Shown here: positions 43,499 to 54,635 of the stretch, one piece after another
Numbering within the stretch: the stretch's first letter is position 1
How the letters are laid out: each line of letters opens with the position of its first letter
Program-made: the position numbers and the translations under genes
DNA from: Xanthostigma xanthostigma
Lineage: Eukaryota > Arthropoda > Insecta > Raphidioptera > Raphidiidae
Reading direction: 5' to 3'
DNA: 64,000 nucleotides
Assembly (NCBI GenBank): GCA_963575645.1
Contig: OY754469.1
Coordinates: forward strand, 42,800,753-42,864,752
The notes under the pieces: model-generated
The model's input: only the letters and a program-made list of their open reading frames with translations
What the model was told of the DNA's origin: nothing
Database searches by the model: none

Positions 43499-44066
43499 TT
43501 GGTTGTCTCTAAAGTCGGTTTACGGACGATAGTTTTACGTAATAACGTATTCCGTAATACATAACCTAAATTCTACATATAATAATTCGAATCTATGATA
43601 TTGCATCTTTCGCTTCAAATTTAGGTTAATTTTATTTATTAAAATTACTCACCACCTATAATAATAATTGTTTTTTTTAACTTTCTTTGTTTCGTATTTA
43701 TTTTAAGTCTCAAAGATTAACTGTCATAATATTTTGAAAACAATTGTTTCATTGTTTATATAAAATTCCAAAACCTACTTACAATATTTAAGTATTTTCA
43801 TACGTCAAAAAATTGATTTTTATAATGATAAAATTTGTAAGAAAACGATTTTTTCGAGAGATGAGACCTAGCGAAAACGATTTTTTTCCCCCCAAAATCC
43901 CTTTTCAGTAAATTTCATCCAAATCGTTAGGGCCGTTTTCGAGAAAAGCACGCACAGGGTCAGGCGGAACGTTAGGAACGTTACACTTTTTCGTGCATGC
44001 AGCCGGTGTTTCATCAATTTATAAGATTGGTGATTCATCAATTTATAAGACGTTATCACGTCAAAA
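43499..44066 (+). mobile_element. ACGTGATAACG family, full-length-looking copy
   Basis: 568 bp from TTGGTTGTCTCTAAAGTCGG and TTTTACGTAATAACG to GACGTTATCACGTCAAAA. It is the simplest copy of the family, with both termini once. The near-identical long block is shared in inverse with 34921-35634, and the termini with 16836-17050. No coding capacity. Confidence 0.75.
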
Positions 44067-44923
44067 ACTGCAAAATATCTACCGCACACTAAAATTTGCT
44101 GGTTTGTGCTGGTCTAGTGTGCGACATCGTGCAGGTTGCAGGTTTGTACTGTGCTGGTTGTGTAAGTTTATGCTTGACAAGTGCGCGCGTTCTGTTAACC
44201 AAGGTCGTAGCTCCAATGTCAGAAATATAGTTTGGACAATCTGTATACTATTCCAGTCCTGCCTTTTAATATATATTCTACTTAGCTTTTTTAAATACGT
44301 TGAGATTATTTTTTTGTTAATTCGTTATTCAGAATATAATGTAAACAGAATATACAAATGTACATAAAGATAATACGTTTTAAAACTCCCTGACTTTAGA
44401 CATTAATAATTTACTTTTTATGTTTAGAAATAAAGCATTTTTATATACAGCACGTGTATGGGAACTGTACACACAATGTTAAATGTCTGTTATTTCTTTT
44501 CCAGTTAATTTTCCTTTATGAATTTTTAATTCTTTCAAATTAGTAAAAACATATAACTGATATGACTGTACAGATTTTTTGTATAAATATTTAAAAAGTT
44601 GTATTCATTAAAGTAACATCATTAAAATCATCACAGAATTACTTTACGTGAAGTAGGTATAAATTATGATCATCTGACAGGATCGTAACAATTTAAGCAC
44701 ACGGTTAGTGCTAAGCTGATCTTTAAGTAGCAAAAGGACTCAAAAAATGTCTAGTTAATAGACAATAAAAATTATTATTTAACATTGCAACTCGTCATTT
44801 ATTCGCTGCGTGCGTAGCGACAACACCGCGTATCAACCGCAATTTTTCATAATTATAATGATAATTAAGCGGAACATTTAGTTGTCGAAATTTTTATACC
44901 CAGTTAAAGAAATATAGTCAGAG
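44067..44923. other. No gene recognised
   Basis: The phrase GTGCTGGTCTAGTGTGC near 44108 echoes GTGCTGGACCGATCTAGTGT near 43418, so an older repeat may have been split by the element at 43499. Otherwise AT-rich. Confidence 0.35.
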
Positions 44924-45190
44924 AGCCCGTCGGCAAAAGTTTTATTGACACATACTCTCCCCAAACTTTGTATATGGCTTCATTAGGCCTAGTCTAACTT
45001 TTCTTGATTTTGGGGCGTTTTCCCTCTAAAGATGACATTTTGACGACATGTAAAAATGTATAGATACTGTTTGTTTTTTAAATTGGATAGCTTAAAAACT
45101 TCCACCAAAACGCTAAAATAATGTTCCCTGACAAATAACGTGAACCATTTAAAAAGTCTGACACCTGGAATATGTTCGACATCAATCTAT
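44924..45190 (-). repeat. Dispersed repeat, partner of 54288-54635
   Basis: GCCCGTCGGCAAAAGTTTTA, TATGGCTTCATTAGGCCTAG and AGTCTGACACCTGGAATATG occur here and, in inverse order and orientation, at 54288-54635. The two are about 85-90 per cent alike by eye. Non-coding. Confidence 0.7.
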
Positions 45191-45302
45191 AAAAAAATTA
45201 TTAGGCGTAATTTCAAATCTAAAAAGTTTTTTTACAACTTGGTTACAAACATCGAGATTTATCTACTATTTTTAAAATTAATATGAATATATTATACATA
45301 CG

Positions 45303-45576
45303 AACCTTCCGGAATAAATTTTCGAAGTGATGGTAAAAACCGCACTAAAATAAGTTGTGTGGTTTAGAAGAACTAAGCGTGGACACAGACACACAAAAAT
45401 AGCGACTATGTTTTATAATATTTAGAGAAGTTTTATCAAAACCTTCCGGAAGAAATGAAGGTAAAAACCGCATTAAAATCCATTTTGTATAGAAGAACTA
45501 AGCGAAGACTCAGTCACACAAAAATAGCGACTTTGTTTTACAATATTTAGTGAATTTTTATCGAAATTGGTTCATC
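45303..45576. repeat. Tandem repeat, two units of ~137 bp
   Basis: Units start AACCTTCCGGAATAAATT (45303) and AACCTTCCGGAAGAAATG (45440). Each has GGTAAAAACCGCAYTAAAAT, AGAAGAACTAAGCG and ACACAAAAATAGCGACT. The wording resembles 3' tails of common insect interspersed repeats. Confidence 0.7.
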
Positions 45577-46276
45577 GGTTCTCGAGCTTTTCGTGCAGAA
45601 CGTTACTACCACACGCCAGTATTTGCGCAAGAGAATTCCTAGAGAAAATAGTTCTACTAAATACGACCCTTGTTACAAAACTAAACGGAATGCACGCGTT
45701 TGTTAAGTTTAAATCTTAAATTCAATTGAATTCAGTCCCTAGTTAATTATAAACTAATGTTTTGAAACCAATTCGTAGAACGACGCGTTTCCAATATTCT
45801 TAATACAATATTTATTTTAATTGGGAGTCAAAAGTCTCATCGGTTGATGTTATGTTTAACATATGTGGCTTTAAGTATCTAGAAGTCTTTGAAAACTACA
45901 CGTGCCTTGCGACATTTTTAATCTACACGTGTTTAACAAACCGCCTCTATTACCTTACGAGTTCTGCTAATTTCTGTGAAAAGTGTGTTTTGAAAATAAA
46001 CAGTTCGAAGTAGAGAAATCCCTCATTATATAGCTGCGAATTTGAAACAAGGCGTTTTATCTGACGAGGATCCGCCATCTCATAAATGTCAATAGTCTAC
46101 GTGCTATAGGCTGTGTGCACGAAGCCTATTAGCGCCGCTAGTGGGTAATAGAGAATTATTGAACTCACTTTTTATGGAAAACGCGACACGTTTCTAAGGT
46201 GATAAGTCAAAAACTTTAGTTGGCCATGATGTGTCAAAAAAAATGATGTTAATTTGTTTACACTGACAGCGGAACG
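45577..46276. other. No gene recognised
   Basis: AT-rich, becoming more balanced near 46060-46160 upstream of the THAP-like fragment. No promoter can be named. Confidence 0.35.
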
Positions 46277-46375
46277 TCAAATTATGGCGCTAATGGTCTT
46301 AATTTTACTTAAATCGCCATCAGCGCAACAGCCCGGAACACAACAAGCATTTCCAGATTGCTTAGTTTTCCCCAT
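46277..46375 (-). CDS. THAP-like zinc-finger N-terminus, partial
   Basis: From ATG at 46375 (minus) the frame reads MGKTKQSGNACCVPGC and continues to a stop within 33 residues. THAP domains start with such a CxxxxC segment (..CCVPGC..) just after the initiator. A GTAAAA soon after, within GATTTAAGTAAAATTAAG, could be a splice donor, in which case the rest of the C2CH finger would be at lower coordinates; none was found. It may be a first exon of a THAP gene, a transposase remnant, or chance. Upstream in-frame sequence to 46510 is low complexity and unlikely to be coding. Confidence 0.35.
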   Translation of the reverse strand: MGKTKQSGNACCVPGCCADGDLSKIKTISAII

Positions 46376-46428
46376 GTTTTCTTTGTAATTAAAAAACTTC
46401 ACAAAATTATAACTATTTTCATTTTTAA

Positions 46429-46696
46429 CCGACTTCAGAAAAGGAGGAGGTTCTATGTTCGACTGTATATATATTTTTTTCTTTTTTATGTTCACCGATT
46501 TCTCCGTCAATTATGAACCGATTTTCGATTTTTTTTTTTCATTCGAAAGAATGCACTTCCGAGGTGGTTCCATCGGAACCAAGTCAGGATCTGATGGTGG
46601 AATCCGGAGAAATCGAGGGAAACTCTCAAATTTCAAAGGCACGCATACTTGGCCTACCCATTGCAATACTTTATCTAACACTAAAAAGAGAAAAAT
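46429..46696 (+). repeat. Dispersed repeat with CCGACTTCAGAAAAGGAGGA head
   Basis: AACCGACTTCAGAAAAGGAG then GAGGTTCTATGTTCGACTGT opens the unit, followed by ATTTGAACCG-type and TTCCGAGGTGGTTCCATCGG phrases. It corresponds to the more diverged block at 7050-7650. Widely dispersed in insect genomes as far as I recall. The frames across it are not genes. Confidence 0.55.
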
Positions 46697-46955
46697 AAAA
46701 TATTTTTAACAAAAAAATTGAACCGACTTCAAAATATGCACTAAAAAGTAAAAAATAATTGCGTATTGAAATGTTTTGGAGTCGGTGTCAGCCAAAATGA
46801 AATCTATTCCGAGAACTAGAGACATGTAAGATTTAAATTGCTACTTTCGAATTCCGATGTGACACCGACTACAAAACATTTCAATAAGCAATTATTTTTT
46901 ACTTTTTAGTGCATATTTTGAAGTCGGTTCAATTTTTTTGTTAAAAATATTTTTT
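46697..46955. mobile_element. 259-bp palindrome following the GGAGGAGG repeat
   Basis: Arms of ~95 bp carry AACAAAAAAATTGAACCGAC and CACTAAAAAGTAAAAAATAA with their complements at the right. A ~65-bp loop separates them. It is the counterpart of 7707-8201, and both follow the same kind of upstream repeat. Confidence 0.75.
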
Positions 46956-46977
46956 AATAAAACATTGCTCACTGACA

Positions 46978-47235
46978 TATGAAGGGTACACGGGAAGAAG
47001 GCGGTTTGTCAAAAAATATAAATTGTGCAGGAGAGCATTTTAAAGTGTTTAAGATCGTACCTACCATTTACTTGCTGATGCATTTTTTTCAACGCTTATA
47101 ACTTTTGACCTAGCGTATTCTTATCTAAAATGAATACACCCACAGAAAAGTACGACTTTTGGCTACAAGATGACATAAAAAAAATAATTTCGAATTTTTA
47201 CTGACAAATCGACTTCTTCCCGTGTACCCTTCATA
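46978..47235 (+). mobile_element. TATGAAGGGTACACGGG miniature element, copy 2
   Basis: Ends TATGAAGGGTACACGGGAAG and CGTGTACCCTTCATA are inverted. 258 bp; the copy at 29166-29361 is shorter and in the other orientation. Non-coding. Confidence 0.8.
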
Positions 47236-47349
47236 GGGAAAATTTGAGGTTCAAGTTTCCCCTAGTGCTCACCACAAACGCTCGCATCGAAAAATTGGTA
47301 ACTCCGCCTCACATAGCCCATATATAGATACTTTCTATTTGTATAGGCA

Positions 47350-47831
47350 TATAATACGCGCCACGAATCTACAAGGTTCGGAAGTTAGTCACAAACAGCG
47401 TCGCAAAGGCACATTTTAGAGCCGTTGATACTCCCACCACCTTAACCAGCTACCTTAACGGAACGTGCGCTCGTCGGTGATTGGCCGTGATCGCTCGTTG
47501 CCTTTGTCACTTGTCGCTTTCCTGCTTTAAAGTACAGTCGAGTACGCTATTGTCAAGTTGTTATTGCTATTTTAGTTTTGTTGAGTTGCAAGATTGTAGT
47601 TTATTAATAATTCGCAAGGATAACTTTGGTCAAAGTATATTTGCAGCGGATGGCAGCAAAAAATTGCCTTTGTCACTTGTCGCTTTCCTGCTTTAAAGTA
47701 CAGTCGAGTACGTTATTGTCAAGTTGTTATTGCTATTTTAGTTTTGTTGAGTTGCAAGGTTGTAGTTTAATAATAATTCGCAAGGATAACTTTGGTCAAA
47801 GTATATTTGCAGCGGATGGCAGCAAAAAATT
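47350..47831 (+). mobile_element. Copy 3 of the 25778 family, with 166-bp tandem duplication
   Basis: Starts TATAATACGCGCCACGAATC like the other copies, but the right part is replaced. A 166-bp unit beginning GCCTTTGTCACTTGTCGC occurs at 47500-47665 and again at 47666-47831, each running into a non-family tail that includes TCGCAAGGATAACTTTGGTC. The normal right terminus is absent. Confidence 0.8.
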
Positions 47832-48167
47832 CAAAGAACACTTTTTATGCATGTGAGCGTGCCAGTGCATATGTCAAACTATCAACCTGAACCCGTACGT
47901 CCATCACCCACCGTCAACCTCACACGCGTGTTATTCACCGCTTAAATATATTTATTGCATCCAACAAACACGTCTGTCTCTGTCCTATTAACAACATTCC
48001 TATGCATCTGTTCAACTGTCTTTATCTTTCGATGCAACCGTTAATATAAAACACTTTTTTTATCACGGAACTTACAAAATTGATTCAAATCAAGCATCGA
48101 GAAATTGTTTTACAAAATACTTTAAGCAAAGCGCTCTAAGCATGATATGTGCTAGTACTATGTAGTG
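47832..48167. other. No gene recognised
   Basis: Non-coding as far as visible. Confidence 0.4.
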
Positions 48168-48690
48168 TTGTGCCGGATATCCGTATGCGCGGATATCCGA
48201 GGGAGAAGAAAGATCCGTATTCGTATCCGTTAGTTTTTGGCGGATCTTTTACCTTATTAATTTTTTTAATTCGTAAATGAAATTTTATATATATAGGTGA
48301 TTAGGTATAATAATGAAAAACTGTTAAATTCCATTCAGATTATTTTTTATTTTTTAAAATCGTATTTGGCACCTTTATATTGCAAACATTTATCGTAGTG
48401 AGTACCATACCAATAGTACATAACTCAAAGGTACTAAAAAACTATCTTTTTAATGAGATATTGCACATCGATCTTTGGAAAGAGACAATCTGTTATGGGA
48501 GTTAACTCTTAAAGCGGTCAATAACTTTTTCCCATAATAGATAGTCTCTTTCCAAAGGTCGATGTGCAATATTTACCGCCGCGTACTCTAAGAAAGTTAA
48601 GATCCGTATCCGTATCCGCGGAACTTGAAACCAAATATCCGTATTCAGATCCGTACCGCGGATATACATTTTTAACAATCCAGCACATCA
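48168..48690. mobile_element. Repeat with GGATATCCG-rich ends and an inner palindrome
   Basis: The left part has GCCGGATATCCGTATGCGCG and the right part GTACCGCGGATATACATT and AAGATCCGTATCCGTATCCG. Between them, 48459-48503 and 48526-48574 are inverted repeats containing TTGCACATCGATCTTTGGAA or its complement. It may be one element whose ends are GGATAT-rich, or two nested ones. Opposed frames at 48518-48788 are not genes. Confidence 0.55.
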
Positions 48691-48790
48691 CTCGTACTAA
48701 GTACTCACCTCTACCCAGCTCTGTGAAAATGCTGACGACGGATTCTCCGTTGATCACCGTAGGGCGTAGATGTAACAATTTATACTAATA

Positions 48791-49123
48791 CAGTAGAAAC
48801 TCATTAAGTCGAACCTAGATAAGTCTAAAACTACCAAAAGTCGAAAAAATGTTTTGATTCCTTCCCATCAAGCCCCAAACCCCGATTACTCGAAATCAAA
48901 ACCCTCTATAGGTCGAAATAATCAGTGAGTCTTAAGCCATTTCGGTACATATTTTCCTTCCATAATTCGAAAAAATATTGAACCTCTGTATCTCGAACAT
49001 AGCAACTCAAAATTAGTTGGAATGAATCTTAACAAACATTACAAAATCCTTCATAAGTCGAAAACTTTAAAACTCGAATTTTCCGACGTCTCCCTTAATG
49101 TCCGACTTACAGAGGTTCTATTG
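48791..49123. mobile_element. pogo/Tigger-type miniature element, TA target site
   Basis: Starts CAGTAGAAACTCATTAAGTC and ends GAGGTTCTATTG, flanked by TA on both sides (48789-48790 and 49124-49125). The CAGTAGAACCTC terminus and AAGTCGAA-rich subterminal sequence are typical of pogo-type Tc1/mariner elements. 333 bp, non-coding. Confidence 0.85.
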
Positions 49124-49131
49124 TATTATGA

Positions 49132-49414
49132 AACAGCGTCGCAAAGGCACATTTTAGAGCCGTTGAGACTCCCACCACCTCCCAGCTACCTGCACGGAAC
49201 GTGCGTTCGTCGGTGATTGGCCGTGATCGCTCGTTGCCTTTGTCACTTGTCGCTTTCCTGCTTTAAAGTACAGTCGAGTACGCTATTGTCAAGTTGTTAT
49301 TGCTATTTTAGTTTTGTTGAGTTGCGAGTTTGTAGTTTTTCAACAGACTGTACAAGCGCAAGCCTGCATTCGCATCTAACTTCGGAGCCTTTTAGATTTA
49401 TGGCGCGTATTATA
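49132..49414 (+). mobile_element. Copy 4 of the 25778 family, left-truncated
   Basis: Begins abruptly at AACAGCGTCGCAAAGGCAC just after the pogo-type element and runs to the normal right end GGCGCGTATTATA. The left ~50 bp with the CGCGCC terminus is missing. Confidence 0.85.
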
Positions 49415-51085
49415 CGTTTGAATGTATAGGAGGTAATCTTCGCAATTAGTCCTCCGAATCAATTTTTTTTTATCAATATTTAGAATGGATCTTCAGGATG
49501 GACATAGGCTATATATTATCGCGTTAAAATAAAAGGGCTTTTCGTGGAGACTAATTTTGCAACAAAGTCGTCGAAAAACGGCGGCAATCTACAAATTCTA
49601 AAACTAGTCGTCATATAAAGAATAAATATTCAGCGAATGTTTATCTACAAAAGAGCTGGAAGAACAAAAATTAGAAAAATGAAAAAGAGAGTGTACTACA
49701 GTGTCATAAATGATGCACGTTCATTTGTACTTAGAGAAGAGTCTGACAGATCATTAATTACGTCAATATATGATCGTGTATGTTCTTTATTTTGATTCAC
49801 GCAGACAAACCCAAAAATTTCACACCGTATAATCTAGTCGTATGATACAAGCCATGTTAAATCACAACTTATCCATGTTTAACCATATAGTCAGCAGGGG
49901 TTAGTGAATTCTTCTAAATGCTAAATTAATGGCCATATTCACCGAACGTAAGTAGTTATTTATTCGGTTCATTTGTTCTTCTCCGAATAAATAGCGATAA
50001 TAATTCAATTCACCAACCATAATTATTTTTACTGCAGGTATAAATCTATTCTGTCTTACTTCGAGGGTATAAATATTTATTCGCTTGATAAAAAAATAAT
50101 GGATCATAATACCTAACTTATTTCGTAGAGAATTATATCTACAGTTGCTCTTGTGAATTTTTTTTATGTGTTGTTTATTAACCTTTTGCGAAGTGTATAA
50201 GTTGTATAACATGAAAGTTAGTTGAAGTTTTGTGTGCCATTGGGTTAGGATAAAACACTAATATTTTGTGAAACTTTTTTTTGAAGTTTACACTAAAGCC
50301 AGAGGTCGGATTTTTGGGTGAACGTCAAAATATTCAACAAAAAGAGCAAGGAGTATAGTATATTTATTCTTTAACTAACTTTTCTACCTGATTATTTGCT
50401 TGGTGAATTTAAAGTAGATAGATAGATAGATGTTTATTAATTGTTAGTTAAATCGAATAACAATGCGTCATATAATCAATATTAATTAATAGTAATAAAT
50501 AATAAGTTTAGCATAACAGTTTAAAAACTAAGATACTCGTTTATAGTGTAAAAACATTTCTTCATTAGAAAGTCATGAAGATTGACTTAAAATTTTTAAA
50601 ATTGTCAATATTTTTAATCGATGAAGGCAGTTTATTAAAAAGTTTGGTACTTGAACTTACTTGAACTTAGTGGACCCTTGTTATACATTGATAACCGATT
50701 TTTTGACATGTGAAGGTCATTTGCCCATGCACGTCCCTGTTATGTTTATTCTAACGAATAAATTTGTTCCAAGATTAAAAAGTACCAGCACGTTACCCGA
50801 TCTGATCACATCTCGTTAATTTGAATAATAAGTAAATGAGTTCACTAAATCAGAAATTTATGCTAGGGTCAATGTCTGTAAATATATATATTTTCTATCT
50901 TCACCGAATTCATAAAGCAACATATATTTAAAAATTAATTTGAAGACAACGGAACTATTCAAAATACAGAGTAAGGCTTTCGGTTAATCATAAAACGTTT
51001 GCTACCATTTTCTTAAAAATTATTGTAGACTATAAAGTCATAAAATTAAAACGACACAACAAAATGTTCACGAACGGAGATGAGG
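49415..51085. other. No gene; decayed repeat tail and AT-rich DNA
   Basis: 49415-49520 matches 43008-43110. A (GATA)n microsatellite lies at about 50416-50431. A 103-codon minus-strand frame at 49901-50212 is Lys/Asn/Ile-rich, with no recognisable domain. Nothing else supported. Confidence 0.4.
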
Positions 51086-51089
51086 TTCG

Positions 51090-51165
51090 AGTTCACGACA
51101 GTGTGATTCAAAATCGGCACGCTAACCAACACACCAGCGTCCAGGCTGTTCTCCCCATCCTTACC
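51090..51165 (-). repeat. tRNA-derived SINE head, probable
   Basis: On the minus strand, CTGGTGTGTTGGTTAGCGTG resembles a Pol III A box and TGAACTCGAACCTC a degenerate B box, ~50 nt apart, with ATTTTGAATC between as an anticodon-arm-like segment. No full cloverleaf forms. Confidence 0.45.
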
Positions 51166-51306
51166 AGACACAATGTATAAATATATAAAATGTGTTTTGT
51201 CATCATGCGTCAAATAAAAGCGAGGTCAGGAAAACGTGAATCTTTTTGTATCTGTTTCGTCAACGATTAATCTTCACATCGTTCATTGTAACCGCATTCA
51301 TAGTAC

Positions 51307-51376
51307 AGAATAGCTGCGGCGAAAGATGAAGCCACCGCGTCATAGTGACGTGAACGCATTGCGGCCGCCTTTAGCT
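51307..51376 (+). repeat. 70-bp GC-rich block, copy 1
   Basis: CTGCGGCGAAAGATGAAGCC then ACCGCGTCATAGTGACGTGA. It matches 53916-53985 at all but about four positions, while the flanks do not match. Contains the dyad CGTCATAGTGACG. Function unknown. Confidence 0.75.
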
Positions 51377-51410
51377 TGCTATTGACTGTTTCGGAGATAC
51401 ATGTGCGTTA

Positions 51411-51669
51411 AAAAACGCGCTTTTGTAGCACATCGAACTAAAAAGTGAAAAATAATTCTTAATATAAGCTGAAAATAATAATGAACAAAAAATATTAGTA
51501 TTATTGTGAAAAAAACGTGAGGCGCTCGATATACGAAAAATATGGCACAAAGCGCCTCACGCTTTTTTCACAATAATACTAACATTTTTTGTTTATTATT
51601 ATTTTCTGCTTATATTAAGAACTATTTTTCACTTTTTAGTTCGATGTACTATAAAAGCGTGTTTTTTAG
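51411..51669. mobile_element. 259-bp palindrome with ~120-bp arms
   Basis: Arms begin AAAAAACGCGCTTTTGTAGC and CATCGAACTAAAAAGTGAAA, with complements on the right; the centre AGGCGCTCGATATACGAAAA closes as AAAGCGCCT. Few mismatches. Related in wording (ACTAAAAAGTRAAAAATAA) to 46697-46955. Confidence 0.8.
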
Positions 51670-52254
51670 TTGTTTTAAACAATATATACATATAGTTTCT
51701 TAATTCTTTAACTACACTTTGTTAAACATTCGATAAACGATATTAGGTATACTAACTCAAAAGTGATGTTAGATGTTTCGGAGTCTATATAATCTTTCGT
51801 ATTAAGAGTATATACATGCGTTTTTATTGAATATAGACTGAAGATTTGTTTGTCGGCATTATAATATGAGAACCACGTATAAGGATAATGCTTGTTGAGA
51901 ATTAAGTGCTGTAGAATGATCTGTGATAGTGTCCCTTTATTTAACAAACTTAACATGGATCATGAGAAAATCTTGCAATATTTTATACAAAAGTGTAAGA
52001 TACACTGACATGTTTGGAATTTCAGTGTCTGAAACTGTCTACTGGGCTTTACTATTAAAATTTTATTAATGCATTTAACAGATGTCATCGTAGAAACCAT
52101 AAAAATCGGTGGAGATACTGAAAATTAAAAATGTTATAAAAAACCGAACTAATCTGCCACCGATTTGATGATCGGTTAAATTCACTGATAAAATTTTAGT
52201 AGTGTTGTACAGTAGAATTTTATACGGTGGAAGCTAGGTTATGTTGAAACGCCT
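51670..52254. other. AT-rich DNA, no gene seen
   Basis: An 82-codon minus frame (51708-51956) has no recognisable features. Confidence 0.35.
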
Positions 52255-52691
52255 AAAGGCCGCTGCACACGAGGCTATAGAAACACTGCATGGAATTGTA
52301 CTAGCCGGTAGGCTGGGTGCGAAGCTGGAAATGACGTCACTGTGGACTCGCCTGCTAGCTCACAAGATAGGTTTTAAAATTAGAACAGGGGCTATTTTCC
52401 TTGCAAGATCCGCTGCTAGGTATTAGCAAGAACCAATCAGGAAGCAGTATCTTGTCACGTGGGCGACTTGAACAAACTTCCGCAGACCATTCTGTTCAGA
52501 GTCAGACAACAGACACTTTTTGCTCTGCGCTTATATTTGAACTGTCATTGCGTGCGCATCAGATCTATCCACAAAACTGGTTTGAAAAGACGTCTCGTGT
52601 GAAGCAAGCACATAACAGCAATCAAGAAAACTAGTAGGCAAATCTAGCAAGGAATCGAGCACCGTTTCTAGCCTCTTGTGCAACGACCTTT
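52255..52691. mobile_element. ~435-bp miniature element, copy 3 of the 13403 family
   Basis: Ends AAAGGCCGCTGCACACGAGG and CCTCTTGTGCAACGACCTTT are inverted. The internal AACCAATCAGGAAGCAGTAT and TTGTCACGTGGGCGAC are as in the other copies, and in the same orientation as copies 1 and 4. Confidence 0.85.
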
Positions 52692-53690
52692 AGTCAATAT
52701 GTAATTGCAAATCTTTTAGAAGTCTAGAATAGTATATTGTGCAACTAGTGCGGGAAGTTGTCGTTTGCCCACGAAAGCTCGTGCGCTCGTTCGCTTGAGT
52801 GGGCAATCGACAATGCCGCACGAGTTGCACATGCTTTTTTTTATTACGAACTAAATTAAATTAAAATTTAAAATTTTATGACGAAATAAAAAAAGAAATT
52901 AGAAGTAATAAAAATTAAAACTAAATCATTAAACAGTTAACAATTCAGTTAAAATTGTTATTGTATTGGTAACTATGGTAACGCTGAATTTGCGTGCGGC
53001 AAACAATAATTTGAGTGCGACAAAATAAAGTTTCCGCACGCAAATGAAAATAGCTAGTTTTCAACCGTAAAAGCGTGCGTAAACATACCACTTTTCCCGC
53101 ATGAATAATAATAGTATATTGTGCGACTAGTGAGAGAAGGAGAAGATTCCATGAGCGTAAAATGCACGCGAGTGGAATATTCTACTTCGATCAATGGTCG
53201 CACATAATATTTTATTCAACTAGCACGAGTAATATGTAATCGGGGCCCTGATAAAATAGGGAAAAATAATAAATCACTTCATTGATTGACGTACCCAGCG
53301 CCCTCGATGCACACAAGATAGCCATGACTTTCGCTGAATTGCGATGCTGTTTTCATATATACAATACCGCCTACCACGTTCCTATTGGTCCAGAAGCTGC
53401 GTGCAGTTTTTTTTCATTATTGCACTGCGGGCTTGCTACTGCGTTTCTATTGGTCCAGAAAATTCCTTATCACACTGTACGGCTCATTATTAGCACTCTA
53501 CGCGTCAACATGAAATAATCTATTATTTCTCCCGAATTTAGCAGGGCCCTGAAATTACATATTACTCACGCGTGTTGAATAAAAAATAATACATCATTGT
53601 TCTTATGATAAAATTAGTGAACTTTATCAATCGGACATAATACATATGTTATTAAATACGCGCTGTAAGAAATAGAAGATCATTGTAGTT
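52692..53690. repeat. GTGCAACTAGTGCGGG hairpin and flanking repeats
   Basis: TATTGTGCAACTAGTGCGGG (about 52736) and GTTGTCGTTTGCCCACG pair with TGGGCAATCGACAATGCCGC and ACGAGTTGCACA (to about 52830), a ~95-bp hairpin. A variant TATTGTGCGACTAGTGAGAG occurs near 53115. Further right, a phrase like GGGCCCTGATAAAATAGGG (about 53245) and GCAGGGCCCTGAAATTACAT (about 53542) are roughly inverted. Boundaries unclear; no gene. Confidence 0.5.
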
Positions 53691-53915
53691 AAAATGTGCG
53701 GATAGTAGGAATGTCAAGTGATTCCTTTAGATGTAAATGTGCTCGCCAAAGCATGCGCTTATAAATCTCCGCGAGATGGCGTTTTTGTATAATCTTTCTC
53801 GTTGCAATGCGATGCGAACGTTGCACATTGACTTGCCCGCCGCGCCGCTTTTGCCGCACGGAAACAGTGTGTGCGTAAACACACACATACGCACTTAAGG
53901 TACTTGAGGGATGGT
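53691..53915 (-). other. GC-balanced stretch with overlapping open frames
   Basis: Two minus-strand frames (87 and 61 codons; 53689-53952) overlap in different registers, so neither is convincing. The stretch (CCCGCCGCGCCGCTTTTGCC) is notably less AT-rich than its surroundings, which could mark a regulatory region or repeat. Confidence 0.3.
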
Positions 53916-53985
53916 AGAATATCTGCGGCGAAAGATGAAGCCACCGCGTCATAGTGACGTGAACGAATTGCGCCCGCCTTCTAGC
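53916..53985 (+). repeat. 70-bp GC-rich block, copy 2
   Basis: Near-identical to 51307-51376 (about four differences including one inserted base), same orientation, 2.6 kb away, in otherwise unrelated sequence. Confidence 0.75.
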
Positions 53986-54287
53986 TATAAATAGATATTA
54001 TGTCGAATTTATTCCACACGCCACTGTCTGCGGGCAAGTAGGCTTTCACTCTACCTTATTATTGATGACGTGCCTGGCTTCAACTCTCACCGCGGGCACT
54101 ATACACGTGAATCTATTTTGTAAAAAATCTATTCCTGACGTTTTCTACTATGTTCATCATCCGGACACTATTTTTCTAAAAATTCTAAAAATTGTATTTG
54201 ACAAAGACCTAAAACTGCAGCCCCGGTTCTAGGGGAGGGGTCAAACCGGGACACATGCCCTGAGTGGCAGTTTCAGGGGACGCCAAA
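53986..54287. other. No gene recognised
   Basis: Contains a GC-rich phrase near 54222-54260 (CCCCGGTTCTAGGGGAGGGG) of the kind seen in dispersed repeats. Nothing coding. Confidence 0.35.
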
Positions 54288-54635
54288 ATCATAATATAAT
54301 ATGATTGAAAATCACACCCAATCAATTTAAAATGTCTGACACCTCGAATATGTCGAACATATTCGAGGTGTCAGACATTTTAAATGGTTCATGTTATTTG
54401 TCAGAGAACATTATTTTAACGTTTTGGTTGAAGTTTTTAAGTTATCCAATTAAAAAAACAAACAGTATCTATAAATTTTTACATGTCGTCAAAACGACAT
54501 CTTTCGGAAAATTTAGAGGGAAAACGCCCTAAAATCAAGAAAAGTCATAAAGGAAATAGGTGTCAGACTAGGCCTAATGAAGCCATATACAAAGTTTGAG
54601 GAGAGTATGTGTCAGTAAAATTTTTGCCGACGGGC
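54288..54635 (+). repeat. Dispersed repeat with a 61-bp perfect palindrome
   Basis: The inverse partner of 44924-45190. It starts with a perfect hairpin: two 29-bp arms (54325-54353 and 54357-54385) around a 3-base loop, built on ATGTCTGACACCTCGAATAT. Only one arm is present in the 45-kb copy. Confidence 0.75.

Noticed and set aside
52692..53690. Inverted hairpin at 52.74-52.83 kb as a transcription terminator
   Set aside because: Hairpin terminators are not a feature of Pol II genes and no gene lies upstream. It is better explained as a repeat end.
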